Below, one piece after another: positions 1 through 7,348 of a stretch of DNA of 11,693 nucleotides. The notes under the pieces were generated by a model that was given only the letters and a program-made list of their open reading frames with translations, was not told where the DNA came from and searched no databases. How positions within the stretch are numbered: the first letter of the stretch is position 1; each line of letters starts with the position of its first letter. Made by a program: the position numbers and the translations under genes. This DNA comes from Bremia lactucae (lineage: Eukaryota; Oomycota; Peronosporomycetes; Peronosporales; Peronosporaceae), in NCBI RefSeq assembly GCF_004359215.1, contig NC_090619.1, forward strand, positions 6,391,350 to 6,403,042, read 5' to 3'.

Positions 1-253
1 TGACTTAACTATAAACTAATACTAAACATGTAAATGAATTCTTATCTATCTTATCTTGTAACTCTCTTTGATTACTTCTACAGCTGATTAGTCTGCGGAA
101 TAAATAGACATAATGGTCTATACCTATTTATGGATAAGAATTCAGGACATTACTATATAAAGTAATATCCTCCAAATATTATCTACCTTTTAGATAATAT
201 ATTAATTAACAACCTTTAAGTGTTAATTTCATGTAACGATACACCCCGTTACA
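1..253 (-). repeat. LTR family A, 5' part, cut by window edge
   Basis: Read on the minus strand this block starts with TGTAACGGGGTGTAT at 253 and runs to the left edge. Its whole length matches the plus-strand block starting at 7349, at roughly nine bases in ten by eye with a few small indels. The TGTAAC start is a typical LTR terminus. Only the first 253 nt of the LTR are inside the window, so its end and the body of the element are unseen. It contains an AT-rich stretch (around 180-215) that could hold a TATA-like element. Whether it is a solo LTR or part of a full element to the left cannot be told. Confidence 0.8.
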
Positions 254-768
254 AAAAGACTACAGCAATCCTCAAGCTGGCTTCCGGCAGAAATCTCAAC
301 CTTGAGGGAGGAAGCAGTTTATTGTGAGGATGAAGACGGCACATGAAATGACAAAGCAGACGTGAATAGCGCAGGAGAATAAGACATGATAGTGGTGTTA
401 CATGGTAATTCTATTGTTAAAGAATAAAAATGGTGAAGTAAGCGGGAAGTGGTCAGTTCTGGTATGCAGATGGCTGCCCTGCATTGAACTCAGAATTCAC
501 CCATTTTTCACCTCGGACAACATCCCATGCGACCAATCATAAATCCTACATACATTAGACAACGTATTACGCTATTAGCCCTCTATCACGTGACCCATTG
601 CAAATCCAACATAAAAAAGGGTTTGAAATATAGGAAAAAGGGTGTGAATATAGCAATTCCCAAAAATAAATACAGTAAGCTCAATATTTGGATTTCAGCC
701 ATATTTCATCCAATGAATGACCGAACTATCGCTCTGTTTCATGGCTCGTTCTTTTTGAAAACTTGACC
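254..768. other. Non-coding upstream region
   Basis: No convincing coding region is seen on either strand. A 7-bp inverted repeat (CCTCAAG at 271-277, CTTGAGG at 301-307) is present. The stretch TCACCCATTTTTCA at 497-510 loosely resembles the oomycete Inr plus flanking promoter region arrangement (TCAYTYY followed by CAWTTT), but it lies about 260 bp from the next start codon. A 79-codon open frame at 527-766 has low-complexity composition and no recognisable motif, and is not called as a gene. Confidence 0.4.
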
Positions 769-1233
769 ATGGTCGGCTACAGAGCACTGGGTTCAGAATT
801 CAAGTCACTCCAATACTTTTTGAATCACACAGCAGTATTGAAGCAGTACCGTGAGTTTCTGCGCACGACATTACCACTGGACGAAGATGTTCGCTTGAAC
901 GTGCGGCGTCAGATCCGCGCGGGCTTTGATGCGAACCGCAATGAGAAGGACGAGCGCCGAATCAGATTATTGCTACATCAGGCTCATGCGGAGTTGAAGT
1001 CGGTAAGGGACCTGGTTTTCACAGCTCAGGCCCAACAGCGTAGTGGGCGCAACGATATATTTGAGAATTGGTCTAGAGCGGATTCAATTTGTAGTACGGA
1101 CACGCGGATGGATACACCGTGTAAGGATAAGGATGGCAAGGAAGACTTGAAGGGTCGTTTGGGTACAGGATGGCCCTGGAAGAGCGAGAGAGGCACTAAA
1201 AAAGTCGACTTAAAAGGGATTAAGCGCCGCTAA
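769..1233 (+). CDS. LYR-motif protein, LYRM2-like mitochondrial assembly factor
   Basis: Single-exon protein of 154 aa. Residues about 14-88 match the Complex1_LYR family: a leading helix, the tripeptide QYR at 26-28 in the LYR position, a conserved Phe at 53 within GFDANRN, then a charged third helix ending near 85. The order and spacing most resemble LYRM2. LYR proteins are small matrix proteins that bind acyl carrier protein and help assemble respiratory complexes or Fe-S clusters; LYRM2 is linked to complex I. The ATG at 769 is chosen because it sits in ACCATGG, a good eukaryotic start context; the frame opens slightly earlier without an ATG. Odd points are Q instead of L in the motif and a basic, probably disordered tail of about 65 residues that is absent from the roughly 90-residue animal protein. 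The exact LYRM subfamily is inferred. Confidence 0.75.
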   Translation: MVGYRALGSEFKSLQYFLNHTAVLKQYREFLRTTLPLDEDVRLNVRRQIRAGFDANRNEKDERRIRLLLHQAHAELKSVRDLVFTAQAQQRSGRNDIFENWSRADSICSTDTRMDTPCKDKDGKEDLKGRLGTGWPWKSERGTKKVDLKGIKRR

Positions 1234-1372
1234 TTGAAAAAAATAGACTGATACGCAAAATGTTTTTTTCTTAGCTGATTTATATTATGCCCTCGATGGA
1301 ATTCATAACCTGATCAATGAATATAAATATAAACATCTCAATTAGTTCTTAACTTGGCGGAGATTAAGAAGC
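1234..1372. other. Intergenic spacer
   Basis: AT-rich spacer between the LYR gene and the next possible start codon. T-rich tracts around 1261-1270 could be part of the 3' end region of the LYR gene. Nothing else is recognised. Confidence 0.4.
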
Positions 1373-1978
1373 ATGGCGACATCTCCAGTGCACTCTAGCG
1401 GCCACGATTCCCTGCTGAAGGTTCATAACAAGAAATCTATTGTTGCGCTAAATTTGCTTGCTCACAGCTGACACACGCTGCATCATTTTAATATAGTATA
1501 GCAAAATCACGCTCAACACGGCACTCACGACAGCTCCGGTCATGCCATCATTGTCTGACAACCTACTGCAACGGGTGATACAAAGAAGCTTACCACAAGC
1601 GTAGTGCCATGCATCTTGTCTTATTTGGTTGCAATTTTTACGATAAATAGGTCGTGTTTGACTACGATTTCAGTCGCGAGCGCACATATCTGGAGATCAC
1701 CGAAACAAAAATTGCTGCGATTCGTAAGGCAAGATCCAAGGCACCTGCCAATGAACAGGAGAACTCAGATGCCGAGCTAGTAAGACAGGTAATAAGGAGG
1801 CTTCATAAAGTGTCGTTACACTTTCTTTTGACTTGTATTGACCACATAGAGCACAAAATTGTCGCTAGCGAGTAGCATGAGCAGCACCGGGCGCCCGGAC
1901 AGCACATCCACAAAGCCACGCAGCACGAGTGAGGAAGACGTAGCTGCTGCTATTTCAGCATCCCTTCGCGAGTACTAA
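1373..1978 (+). CDS. Small UIM-containing protein, intron structure unresolved
   Basis: Three pieces look coding. A possible first exon starts at ATG 1373 (MATSPVHSSGHDSLLK) and could end at 1420 before a weak GTTCAT donor. A clear open piece starts at 1651, directly after an in-frame TAG that is itself part of a plausible acceptor, and encodes a charged stretch with YDFSRERTYLEI to about 1787, where GTAAGA and GTAATA donors occur. The last piece, in a different frame, ends EEDVAAAISASLREY and a TAA at 1976-1978. This fits the ubiquitin-interacting motif pattern: acidic cluster, then Ala, then SL-x-E. No simple GT-AG pair joins the middle and last pieces in phase; the best phase-compatible alternative (donor 1724, acceptor 1868) discards coding-looking sequence. 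The gene ends 51 bp from the convergent SET gene. Protein family not recognised beyond the UIM. Confidence 0.45.
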
Positions 1979-2029
1979 GTGGAGCGCATAACTAATTTGA
2001 AATAAATCTACCCAACTGTATGACTACAA

Positions 2030-2491
2030 TTACCGCACGGGGTTACTTGGGTGCATCATATTGTATGCAAGCCAATACAGCCGCCCATAATTGACGTACA
2101 GCTCTTCTCCAGGTTGAATGTCTCGCATCGCGACGACGTCGGCCCTGCCATCTTCGGGACGCTTGACAAAGTGGACATTAAAGCCTCCGCGACGTCCTCG
2201 GCAGTCATTGATGTACCGCGCAAGAACATCGGGGCACTTTAAAGCATCTACGTAGACATTGTCACCTATTTTCATAAGGTAAGACTTGTCGTGGAGCTTC
2301 CAAGCCACTTCGTTTGGAAGCACGACGCCCGAGTATTCACAGATTGTGGAGCTCCGTTCATGCAGACGCGTAGCGAATAAACCCTTCCCAGCTCCTGGTA
2401 TCTTGGACTCGCGGACTTCTAAGCCATTCTCCGCGACAGGTTCAGCACGCAGCAAGTAGTACGACCGGGGTACGTCTAGTTCGGCGTCCAT
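2030..2491 (-). CDS. Minimal stand-alone SET-domain protein methyltransferase
   Basis: Single-exon protein of 153 aa, almost entirely a SET domain. Residues 33-40 (GAGKGLFA) form the first SAM-binding loop. YINDC at 93-97 corresponds to the usual NHS/C motif with Asp in place of His. GEELYVNYGRLYW at 128-140 carries the ELxxxY motif with the expected catalytic Tyr at 136 and a terminal Trp that can close the active site. There is no pre-SET, cysteine-rich post-SET, PHD, MYND or other partner domain, so it resembles the very small SET enzymes known from protists and algal viruses more than histone-type multidomain enzymes. SET enzymes transfer a methyl group from SAM to protein lysine; the substrate here is unknown. 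It starts 78 bp from the divergent NAA20 start and shares its promoter. Confidence 0.85.
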   Translation of the reverse strand: MDAELDVPRSYYLLRAEPVAENGLEVRESKIPGAGKGLFATRLHERSSTICEYSGVVLPNEVAWKLHDKSYLMKIGDNVYVDALKCPDVLARYINDCRGRRGGFNVHFVKRPEDGRADVVAMRDIQPGEELYVNYGRLYWLAYNMMHPSNPVR

Positions 2492-2569
2492 CGATCCCGT
2501 ACCCTAAACGTACCCGCCTTGTACTGGCACTGTAGGGTACGCTGTACCATTTCGGCGCTCGAGCTAATC
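2492..2569. promoter_or_regulatory. Shared bidirectional promoter of SET and NAA20 genes
   Basis: Only 78 bp separate the two start codons, so both promoters and 5' leaders must overlap. It holds a perfect 9-bp inverted repeat, CGTACCCTA at 2498-2506 and TAGGGTACG at 2533-2541, symmetric enough to place one half-site near each gene, plus further GTAC words at 2510-2513, 2521-2524 and 2544-2547. A CCATTTCGG stretch near 2547 resembles the oomycete flanking promoter element. Factor binding is inferred only. Confidence 0.55.
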
Positions 2570-3299
2570 ATGACCTCAACACGAAAGCTCTGCTGCGACG
2601 ACCTCTTCCGTTTCAATAATGTCAACTTGGATGTGCTAACGGAGACAGTGAGGCGCTCCGATCAATCTTTGACGTCACTTTTCTCTCACTATGCGGTTTA
2701 CACAACGTTTTGCTGCCTAGTATAATGTGTCGTTCTACCTTCAGTATCTGTCAAAGTGGCCAGACTATTTCCTGGTCCAAGAAGACCCTAACAACACCAT
2801 TATGGGCTACAGTACGTGTTTCAACAGTCATTCAACAAAAAAACTCGTACTTTTTCGGTACACTGTTGTTTGTGCCCTGTAGTTATGGGCAAGGCTGAGG
2901 GCCAAGGCACCGATTGGCATGGTCACGTGACGGCGGTGACGGTCGCCCCAGAATTCCGGCGTCTTGGACTAGCCAAGAAGCTGATGGAATACCTTGAAAA
3001 CGTATCCGTTGAATTATACGATGGCTACTTTGTCGACCTCTTTGTTCGTGTATCCAACTCGCTGGCCATTGCAATGTACGAGAAATTCGGCTACGTGGTT
3101 TACAGACGCGTGCTCGGGTATTACTCGAGCGCAGAGGACAAAGAAGATGCTTTTGGTACGTCTTTAAGGTTCGAATAGCACAAAAGTATGGGCTAATAAA
3201 TAATTTGGTTTACCAGATATGAGGAAGGCGCTTCCACGAGACGTCCAAAAGAAGTCGATAATACCGCTGTCGTATTGCGTGACCCCCGACGAGCTGTAG
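2570..3299 (+). CDS. NAA20: NAA20, catalytic subunit of N-terminal acetyltransferase NatB
   Basis: Four exons: 2570-2647, 2721-2811, 2883-3155 and 3217-3299. The introns are 73, 71 and 61 nt, with donors GTGAGG, GTACGT and GTACGT and acceptors CTAG, GTAG and CCAG. Splicing gives 174 aa, close to the usual length near 178. The N-terminus carries CDDLFRFNNVNLDVLTET, diagnostic for Naa20. The acetyl-CoA pyrophosphate loop RRLGLA is at about 82-87, followed by FVDLFVRVSN and the MYEKFGY segment. The C-terminus keeps DMRKALPRD and KKSIIPL. NatB acetylates nascent proteins starting Met-Asp, Met-Glu, Met-Asn or Met-Gln at the ribosome, together with the auxiliary subunit NAA25, which is not in this window. 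The frame is intact throughout. The gene is head to head with SET and 68 bp from the 3' end of the next minus-strand gene. Confidence 0.96.
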
Positions 3300-3367
3300 T
3301 GTTCCATCGTCGTTTGAATTTCCGAAAACAACTTTACAGATAATGCCGCACAGAGACCTTTCTTAAG

Positions 3368-4640
3368 TTAATACGCCATACTTGCCGTCATTGCCCTGTG
3401 TAAAGGCAACTCTAAAGGAGGTCCACGAGGACGTCGAATCGCACCGCGACGAAAAAGCTTTTGTCGCATCTTGACCATCTTCGTCTGAAAATCTTGAATG
3501 CCGACTACCGGCGCCAATGTAGAGCGCACCTTTGGAGACACTGCAGTTGGTGGAGGTGGAGGAGGCGCACGCGGCCGTGACGAACTTCGGTCACGTGTTT
3601 TTTTTCAATCTCTAGGAGCGGCTCGGTCGAAAGGTTCCCCAATTCCATCTTGTCTTTAGATCCGTCCCACGGTGACTGTTCCTTAGCGCAGAGACGCTGA
3701 CGGATGGAGTCGTAGAGATCTTGCCCATCCATTTCCAACATAGTGTTTTGAAACCATTCCGACTGCACACAGTAGACGAGATCGCTCATTTCCTTGTCTT
3801 TCTCAATTATTCCGTATCCACGATACTTGTCGACATCCATCGTGCAAGCATGTGCCAACACTTTGACCAGTTTGGCTCGATCCACGCGCCTTTCTTCGGC
3901 CAATGCCTCGTTTAATTGAAGAACAAAGTCCATCCCCATCAATACCTTCTCGTACATCGTCGGTTGTAGTAGCTTACACTTTGCGATGAATCACCATTGA
4001 AAGTATGAGACGTTGAGTGTTTCAAGCTGCATAAGTCCCCTCTTCTATCTTTGGCCAACAAGTTGCTCTCTCCATACTTTGATATTGCTGCCGCCGCCAT
4101 AACCAAATGAAGTATATCCACATGCGAGTAATTCCCACTCTTTACGGAACGTAGCACCTCTGGACTCACGATGTAGTTGATCCAGGCTTCCAATTGGTCA
4201 CGCGTGTCGGCTCCTCTTAGGAAAATTTCCATAAATAGCTCCGGTTCGTGGCTCTTGAAAAAGACGCAAATTCGTTGGTAGCGCTCCTCACTAGCACGAC
4301 GTATCACCTTGCTTCGCTGAACACTAAAGGCGTCAATGTCGTGCAGCGCAAATGAAGATTTGCTACCGCGGTCACAAGACTTTAGACCATCACTGAAGGA
4401 CCTACTGTAGCGCATGGATATGTCGCTAGGTGACCCGAAATCGTCAATTTCCATTGAAGACGCGACTAAAGCTGATCGTCGACTCTTAGGAATCACTGGA
4501 CGCCAAATCACTGGGGCATGCGCCTTGTCTGAAGCTGGTAACGAAATCGCTCTTTGGACATAATGTCGAGGTTGGAGCGGGGGATCAATGATAGTAGCAG
4601 CTTTAGCTTTGTCTCCGAAGTATGTAAACGTGTTTGTCAT
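3368..4640 (-). pseudogene. Unrecognised ~424-codon gene with two -1 frame breaks
   Basis: The reading begins at ATG 4640; the frame is open further upstream but has no earlier ATG. Segment one (4640 to about 3960) has a Ser-rich disordered N-terminus and then a helical region with RYQRICVFFKSHEPELFMEI and MAAAAISKYGES. Segment two, one frame back, runs from about 3960 to 3606 and begins MYEKVLMGMDFVLQLNEALA. At an A8 run (complement of 3598-3605) the frame shifts by -1 again into a Pro-rich and Arg-rich tail ending MTASMAY and a TAA at 3368-3370. All three segments look coding, and each shift equals one missing base. No phase-compatible intron of normal size explains the first break. It could be a recent pseudogene, a base-call problem, or at the A8 site programmed frameshifting. 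No protein family is recognised; a GTPase- or membrane-linked role cannot be claimed. Confidence 0.6.
3576..3605 (-). promoter_or_regulatory. A8 slippery run plus hairpin, candidate -1 frameshift site
   Basis: On the minus strand the message reads GAA followed by six more A and CAC, so the in-frame heptamer is of the A-AAA-AAx slippery type. Directly downstream is CGTGACCGAAGTTCGTCACG (complement of 3576-3595), a hairpin with a 6-bp outer stem that can extend to about 9 pairs around one bulged C. The -1 frame then stays open for about 80 codons. The spacer of only 1-3 nt is shorter than in classic programmed sites, and one missing A would explain the break equally well. Confidence 0.3.
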
Positions 4641-4696
4641 AATGAATAGTGAACATTTTGGCAACTACAGACTTGGCCACGTGGTCGTCTTATCGG

Positions 4697-5235
4697 CTAC
4701 CATTTGACGGGCCACCTCTCCAGCTGGTCAGTAATCCCAGTTATCTACCACATGATTTCAAAATCGCTAGTCTTCGTTATGCGGTCCTTGCCTATACCTT
4801 TTCAATAGCTTTCGCAGAGACATTTCTATCAAAAGAATCGACAATAAAGCGATCAAAAGTCAAGCTCTTGTCGCAATGGCGGATGAAAACTATGATTCAT
4901 ATATGAACATACGACATAATTATCGTCTCGCGTTGCTGTTCTTTTTGCTGTATGTTTCTTCGAGGTTCGGGTTCGTACATTTTTGCTTTGTTGAATGACA
5001 GCTAATAAAGACCCACGCGAAGCCATATCGAGCAACGCATGATATAGAGCATCATCTCGGCTGTCGTCAGTGGCTCGAGCCCTTTTCTAAATTGTCTCGA
5101 AAGAACCGCCCGTTTCTTACGAAAGTAACAGATTTCCAGCTTTTTTAAATACTCGGAGCTTATACCTGGCTCTTGTTTGAACAGCGCGGAGAAAAGGAAG
5201 CATTTATTGATCAGCTGTTTCAAACCCGAAAAAAA
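4697..5235 (-). pseudogene. Unrecognised gene, 5' incomplete, with two frame breaks
   Basis: The first segment is open from 5235 to about 5050 without an ATG. It may begin after an intron acceptor at the CAG complementing 5214-5216, preceded by a T-rich tract, and encodes LINKCFLFSALF and YLKKLEICYFRKKRAVLSRQ. Near 5047-5058 the frame moves by one (one base short) into YHALLDMASRGSLLAVIQQSK and a basic stretch. At a T4 run (complement of 4855-4858) one base too many moves it again, into DRFIVDSFDRNVSAKAIEK. A 74-nt GT-AG intron (4724-4797, GTATAG to GACCAG) then joins LERWPVKW and a TAG at 4697-4699. Upstream exons are not found before the LTR at 5417 and may have been lost. Family unknown; 56 bp separate it from the next gene on the same strand. 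Confidence 0.45.
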
Positions 5236-5252
5236 TCAACGCCTGTATATTA

Positions 5253-5314
5253 ATGTGCAGTAGTCGCATTTAGGTTCTGGGTCCTATGTAGTCGTCGTAT
5301 TTAGGTTTTGGGTC
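5253..5314. repeat. Two-copy tandem repeat, about 30 bp
   Basis: Copy one at 5253-5283 and copy two at 5286-5314 share the core TTTAGGTTNTGGGTC preceded by GTAGTCG or a near variant. Two copies only, imperfect. It lies between the unknown minus-strand gene and the family B LTR. Confidence 0.5.
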
Positions 5315-5416
5315 TCTTCATAACGCAAAGAAAGGTAAGATAATTGACAATACGCGGGGTATCTGTAAGATTACAAGCAGCAAATGGTTTATGTGTTAGG
5401 TTTATTGGTGTTATTC
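5315..5416. other. Short intergenic flank of LTR
   Basis: AT-rich sequence between the tandem repeat and the LTR. No coding signal is seen. It could contain the lost 5' exon region of the minus-strand gene, but no exon could be supported. Confidence 0.3.
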
Positions 5417-5966
5417 TGTAGGCGGGCACGTCGTAATGCGGCCACGCTCTACTTAAGCACACACCCTAGCACAGCGAGGAAACAGTTAAACCTGCTTCTC
5501 TAGCGTGCGGTGAGGTAGTTGTGGTGGGCGCGCAAGCGACCTCACCCAACACACTAAGAACTCTGGTTAAGTGTCGTCACGGGAGCGGTAATCCGTCTCC
5601 TCGTGCGCAAGTAGGTAGTAATTTTCAGACTGATTTATATTTAATAGAATTAAATATATATACCTATTTTTACCATTAATAAAATGTTATCTCTATAGAT
5701 ATCATTTAATATGTATTGCGAGCGTATCTTTATAGATACCTCGCGTAACGGATGACGCTAGCCGTCATCAGGGATGACGCTGGGCGACATCCCTCCTAAT
5801 GTGAATGCACCCATGTGCATCACATCCACAAGGGTTGGTCACAAATGTGCACCACACCCGAGTGTTGGGTCTAATTACTAACATTTAGTAATTGACCATC
5901 CCCTTAAGAACACCAAGTGTACTTAACGGGGACTGTGTAACATTAGGGCAACTTTAGCCCGTTACA
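5417..5966 (-). repeat. Full-length family B LTR, apparently solo
   Basis: Read on the minus strand it starts TGTAACGGGC at 5966 and ends CCTACA at 5417, giving a TGTA...TACA terminus pair and 550 bp. It is homologous along its whole length to the 5' LTR at 9980-10509. The flanks (TATTC on the left, CGTTA on the right) do not form a clear target-site duplication, and neither a primer-binding site nor a polypurine tract lies next to it, so it looks like a solo LTR, perhaps made by recombination between different copies. Compared with the copy at 9362 it carries about 20 extra bases around the U3 palindrome (near 5752-5795). Confidence 0.8.
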
Positions 5967-7348
5967 CGTTAAGACTATGTATATCACAAATATTAGTCGG
6001 TGTTAAATATTACGGTAAATCAAGGAGCAGAGATCATGCCAAATATGCATAAAGCGATGCCCTTCTGTGGTGCAATTTCGAGATATCGTTGCATGGCTTA
6101 GTGTAGGCCGCTGCAGTGCCGGAGAGAATAGCCACAAAAATTGACGAGTCTAGCCCTGGCTACGCACGACGATTTATATTTTTTTACTAAATATTTTTTT
6201 TACTTGACTCAACTTCTTGAAAACACTACCAGGACTTAGGCGTGCTACTTTAGCATTTCAACGTGGATTCTTATTATCTATGTCGATGGAAGTTTTTACA
6301 GGTGAGCCTACGAAAGCCTTACGTAGCGGTAAAAACACAGAGCTAGAAAAAAAACACTGACTGACAATGACTCGACAAGTTGGAAATCGGTGACACCAAA
6401 GCACATACCGCAGTGTGGATGTCATTCATAAGCGACATGTGTGGTCCATGTCGCTTTCAAGGGGATATTATGTTCCAGCTGTGCCATGAGAGCTGACTTT
6501 CAGAGCTTTATGTTCTTTTTGAAATATACAACATTTGTTTGATAACATCAAAATGTCATGCTGGTGAAGCCCCATATGAGGTTGTAGCTAAATTTGAATG
6601 GCTGCAGTCAAGCTTACTAGCTCGTCTATGCATGGACGAAGATCTTACGTCGCAGGTTCGCGGCCTGTCACGTTTCGAAAATTTAAACATTCAAAGAATA
6701 ATTTACATTTAAGAGTATGAGAAATTTATCGTATAAATGCATCGAAACTCTCACCGAACGTGAGTTTCGGTATGAGATAGATCTCGTGTCCGGCGCTAGC
6801 TATTGTCGGAAGTTATAGTCAGAGACAATAATCTTTGCCGATAAAAAAATGCAATGTTCACTGGAGGTCCGCGAAGGTTGTAGTGTTCTTGCCAAGAATA
6901 AGATTGATATTTATTGTCTCGATGATGGTCGTGTTAGACATATAAGCGTTCATTTGTGCAGAGAAAGGCTTGTATTGCAATGAAATACCAGTAATGGGGA
7001 CCACGTAGCTAGCCTTATGTATTAAAACCGGCAAAGAACAAGCCATCGGGTCAACGCAGCATTAGGTTAAGAGATGCAACATTTACATATTCGTGTGTTC
7101 TAGCTAACTGCTAGACTTACATAACCCTGGCCCTTTTTCATGCCATCACATAACATTGTCACTTTAGGTTTGAAAGTAGCTTTTTTGAGTGAATTGGTGC
7201 ATTTGGCACCTTCTTAGCGACCATTCACGGATCAAAAGCCAGTGCGTTTTTAAGTATGATTTTAGTGCTTTGCATACCCGAGGTTATTGTATGGATAGCG
7301 ACTTAAGGCTGACACCTGCTTTTTGTTGACAATGATTTTTAACTGCAA
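5967..7348. other. Anonymous region, probably decayed element debris
   Basis: No intact gene is seen in about 1.4 kb. There is a weak copia-integrase-like trace near 6420-6520 (listed separately). A 62-codon open frame at 6858-7046 on the minus strand contains MNAYMSNTTIIETININL, but it has no recognised family and no supporting context. A near-palindrome at about 6743-6770 (CGAAACTCTCAC then GTGAGTTTCG) can form a hairpin. The rest is AT-rich with stop codons in all frames. Confidence 0.4.
6421..6520 (+). pseudogene. Possible remnant of copia integrase core
   Basis: From ATG 6420 the plus-strand frame reads MSFISDMCGPCRFQGDIMFQ before a stop. The SDMCGP core (6431-6448) matches the HxDxCGPM signature at the start of the Ty1/copia integrase catalytic domain, where the Asp is the first of the DDE triad. 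The following bases, in a second frame, give FQSFMFFLKYTTF, similar to the YFLKxK strand that usually comes next. The match is short and broken by stops and a frame change, so this is a weak call. No neighbouring reverse transcriptase is seen. Confidence 0.3.

Noticed and set aside
1480..1560. Cysteine pair (RSCHHC) resembling a zinc-finger start in the intergenic or intron stretch
   Set aside because: It is too short, closed by a stop a few codons later, with no further cysteine pairs in frame.
2816..3178. Open frame starting upstream of NAA20 exon 3
   Set aside because: It runs through intron 2 and intron 3. Splicing at GTACGT and GTAG gives the full conserved NAA20 protein, so this is only the exon 3 frame read without splicing.
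3505..3957. Stand-alone 150-residue minus-strand protein
   Set aside because: Its last 30 residues after the A8 run are not protein-like, while the -1 frame continues with a coherent tail. It is the middle segment of the 3368-4640 gene.
4649..4906. Plus-strand 85-residue open frame
   Set aside because: It is opposite to the minus-strand exon, intron and terminal exon of the 4697-5235 gene and has no motif or start context.
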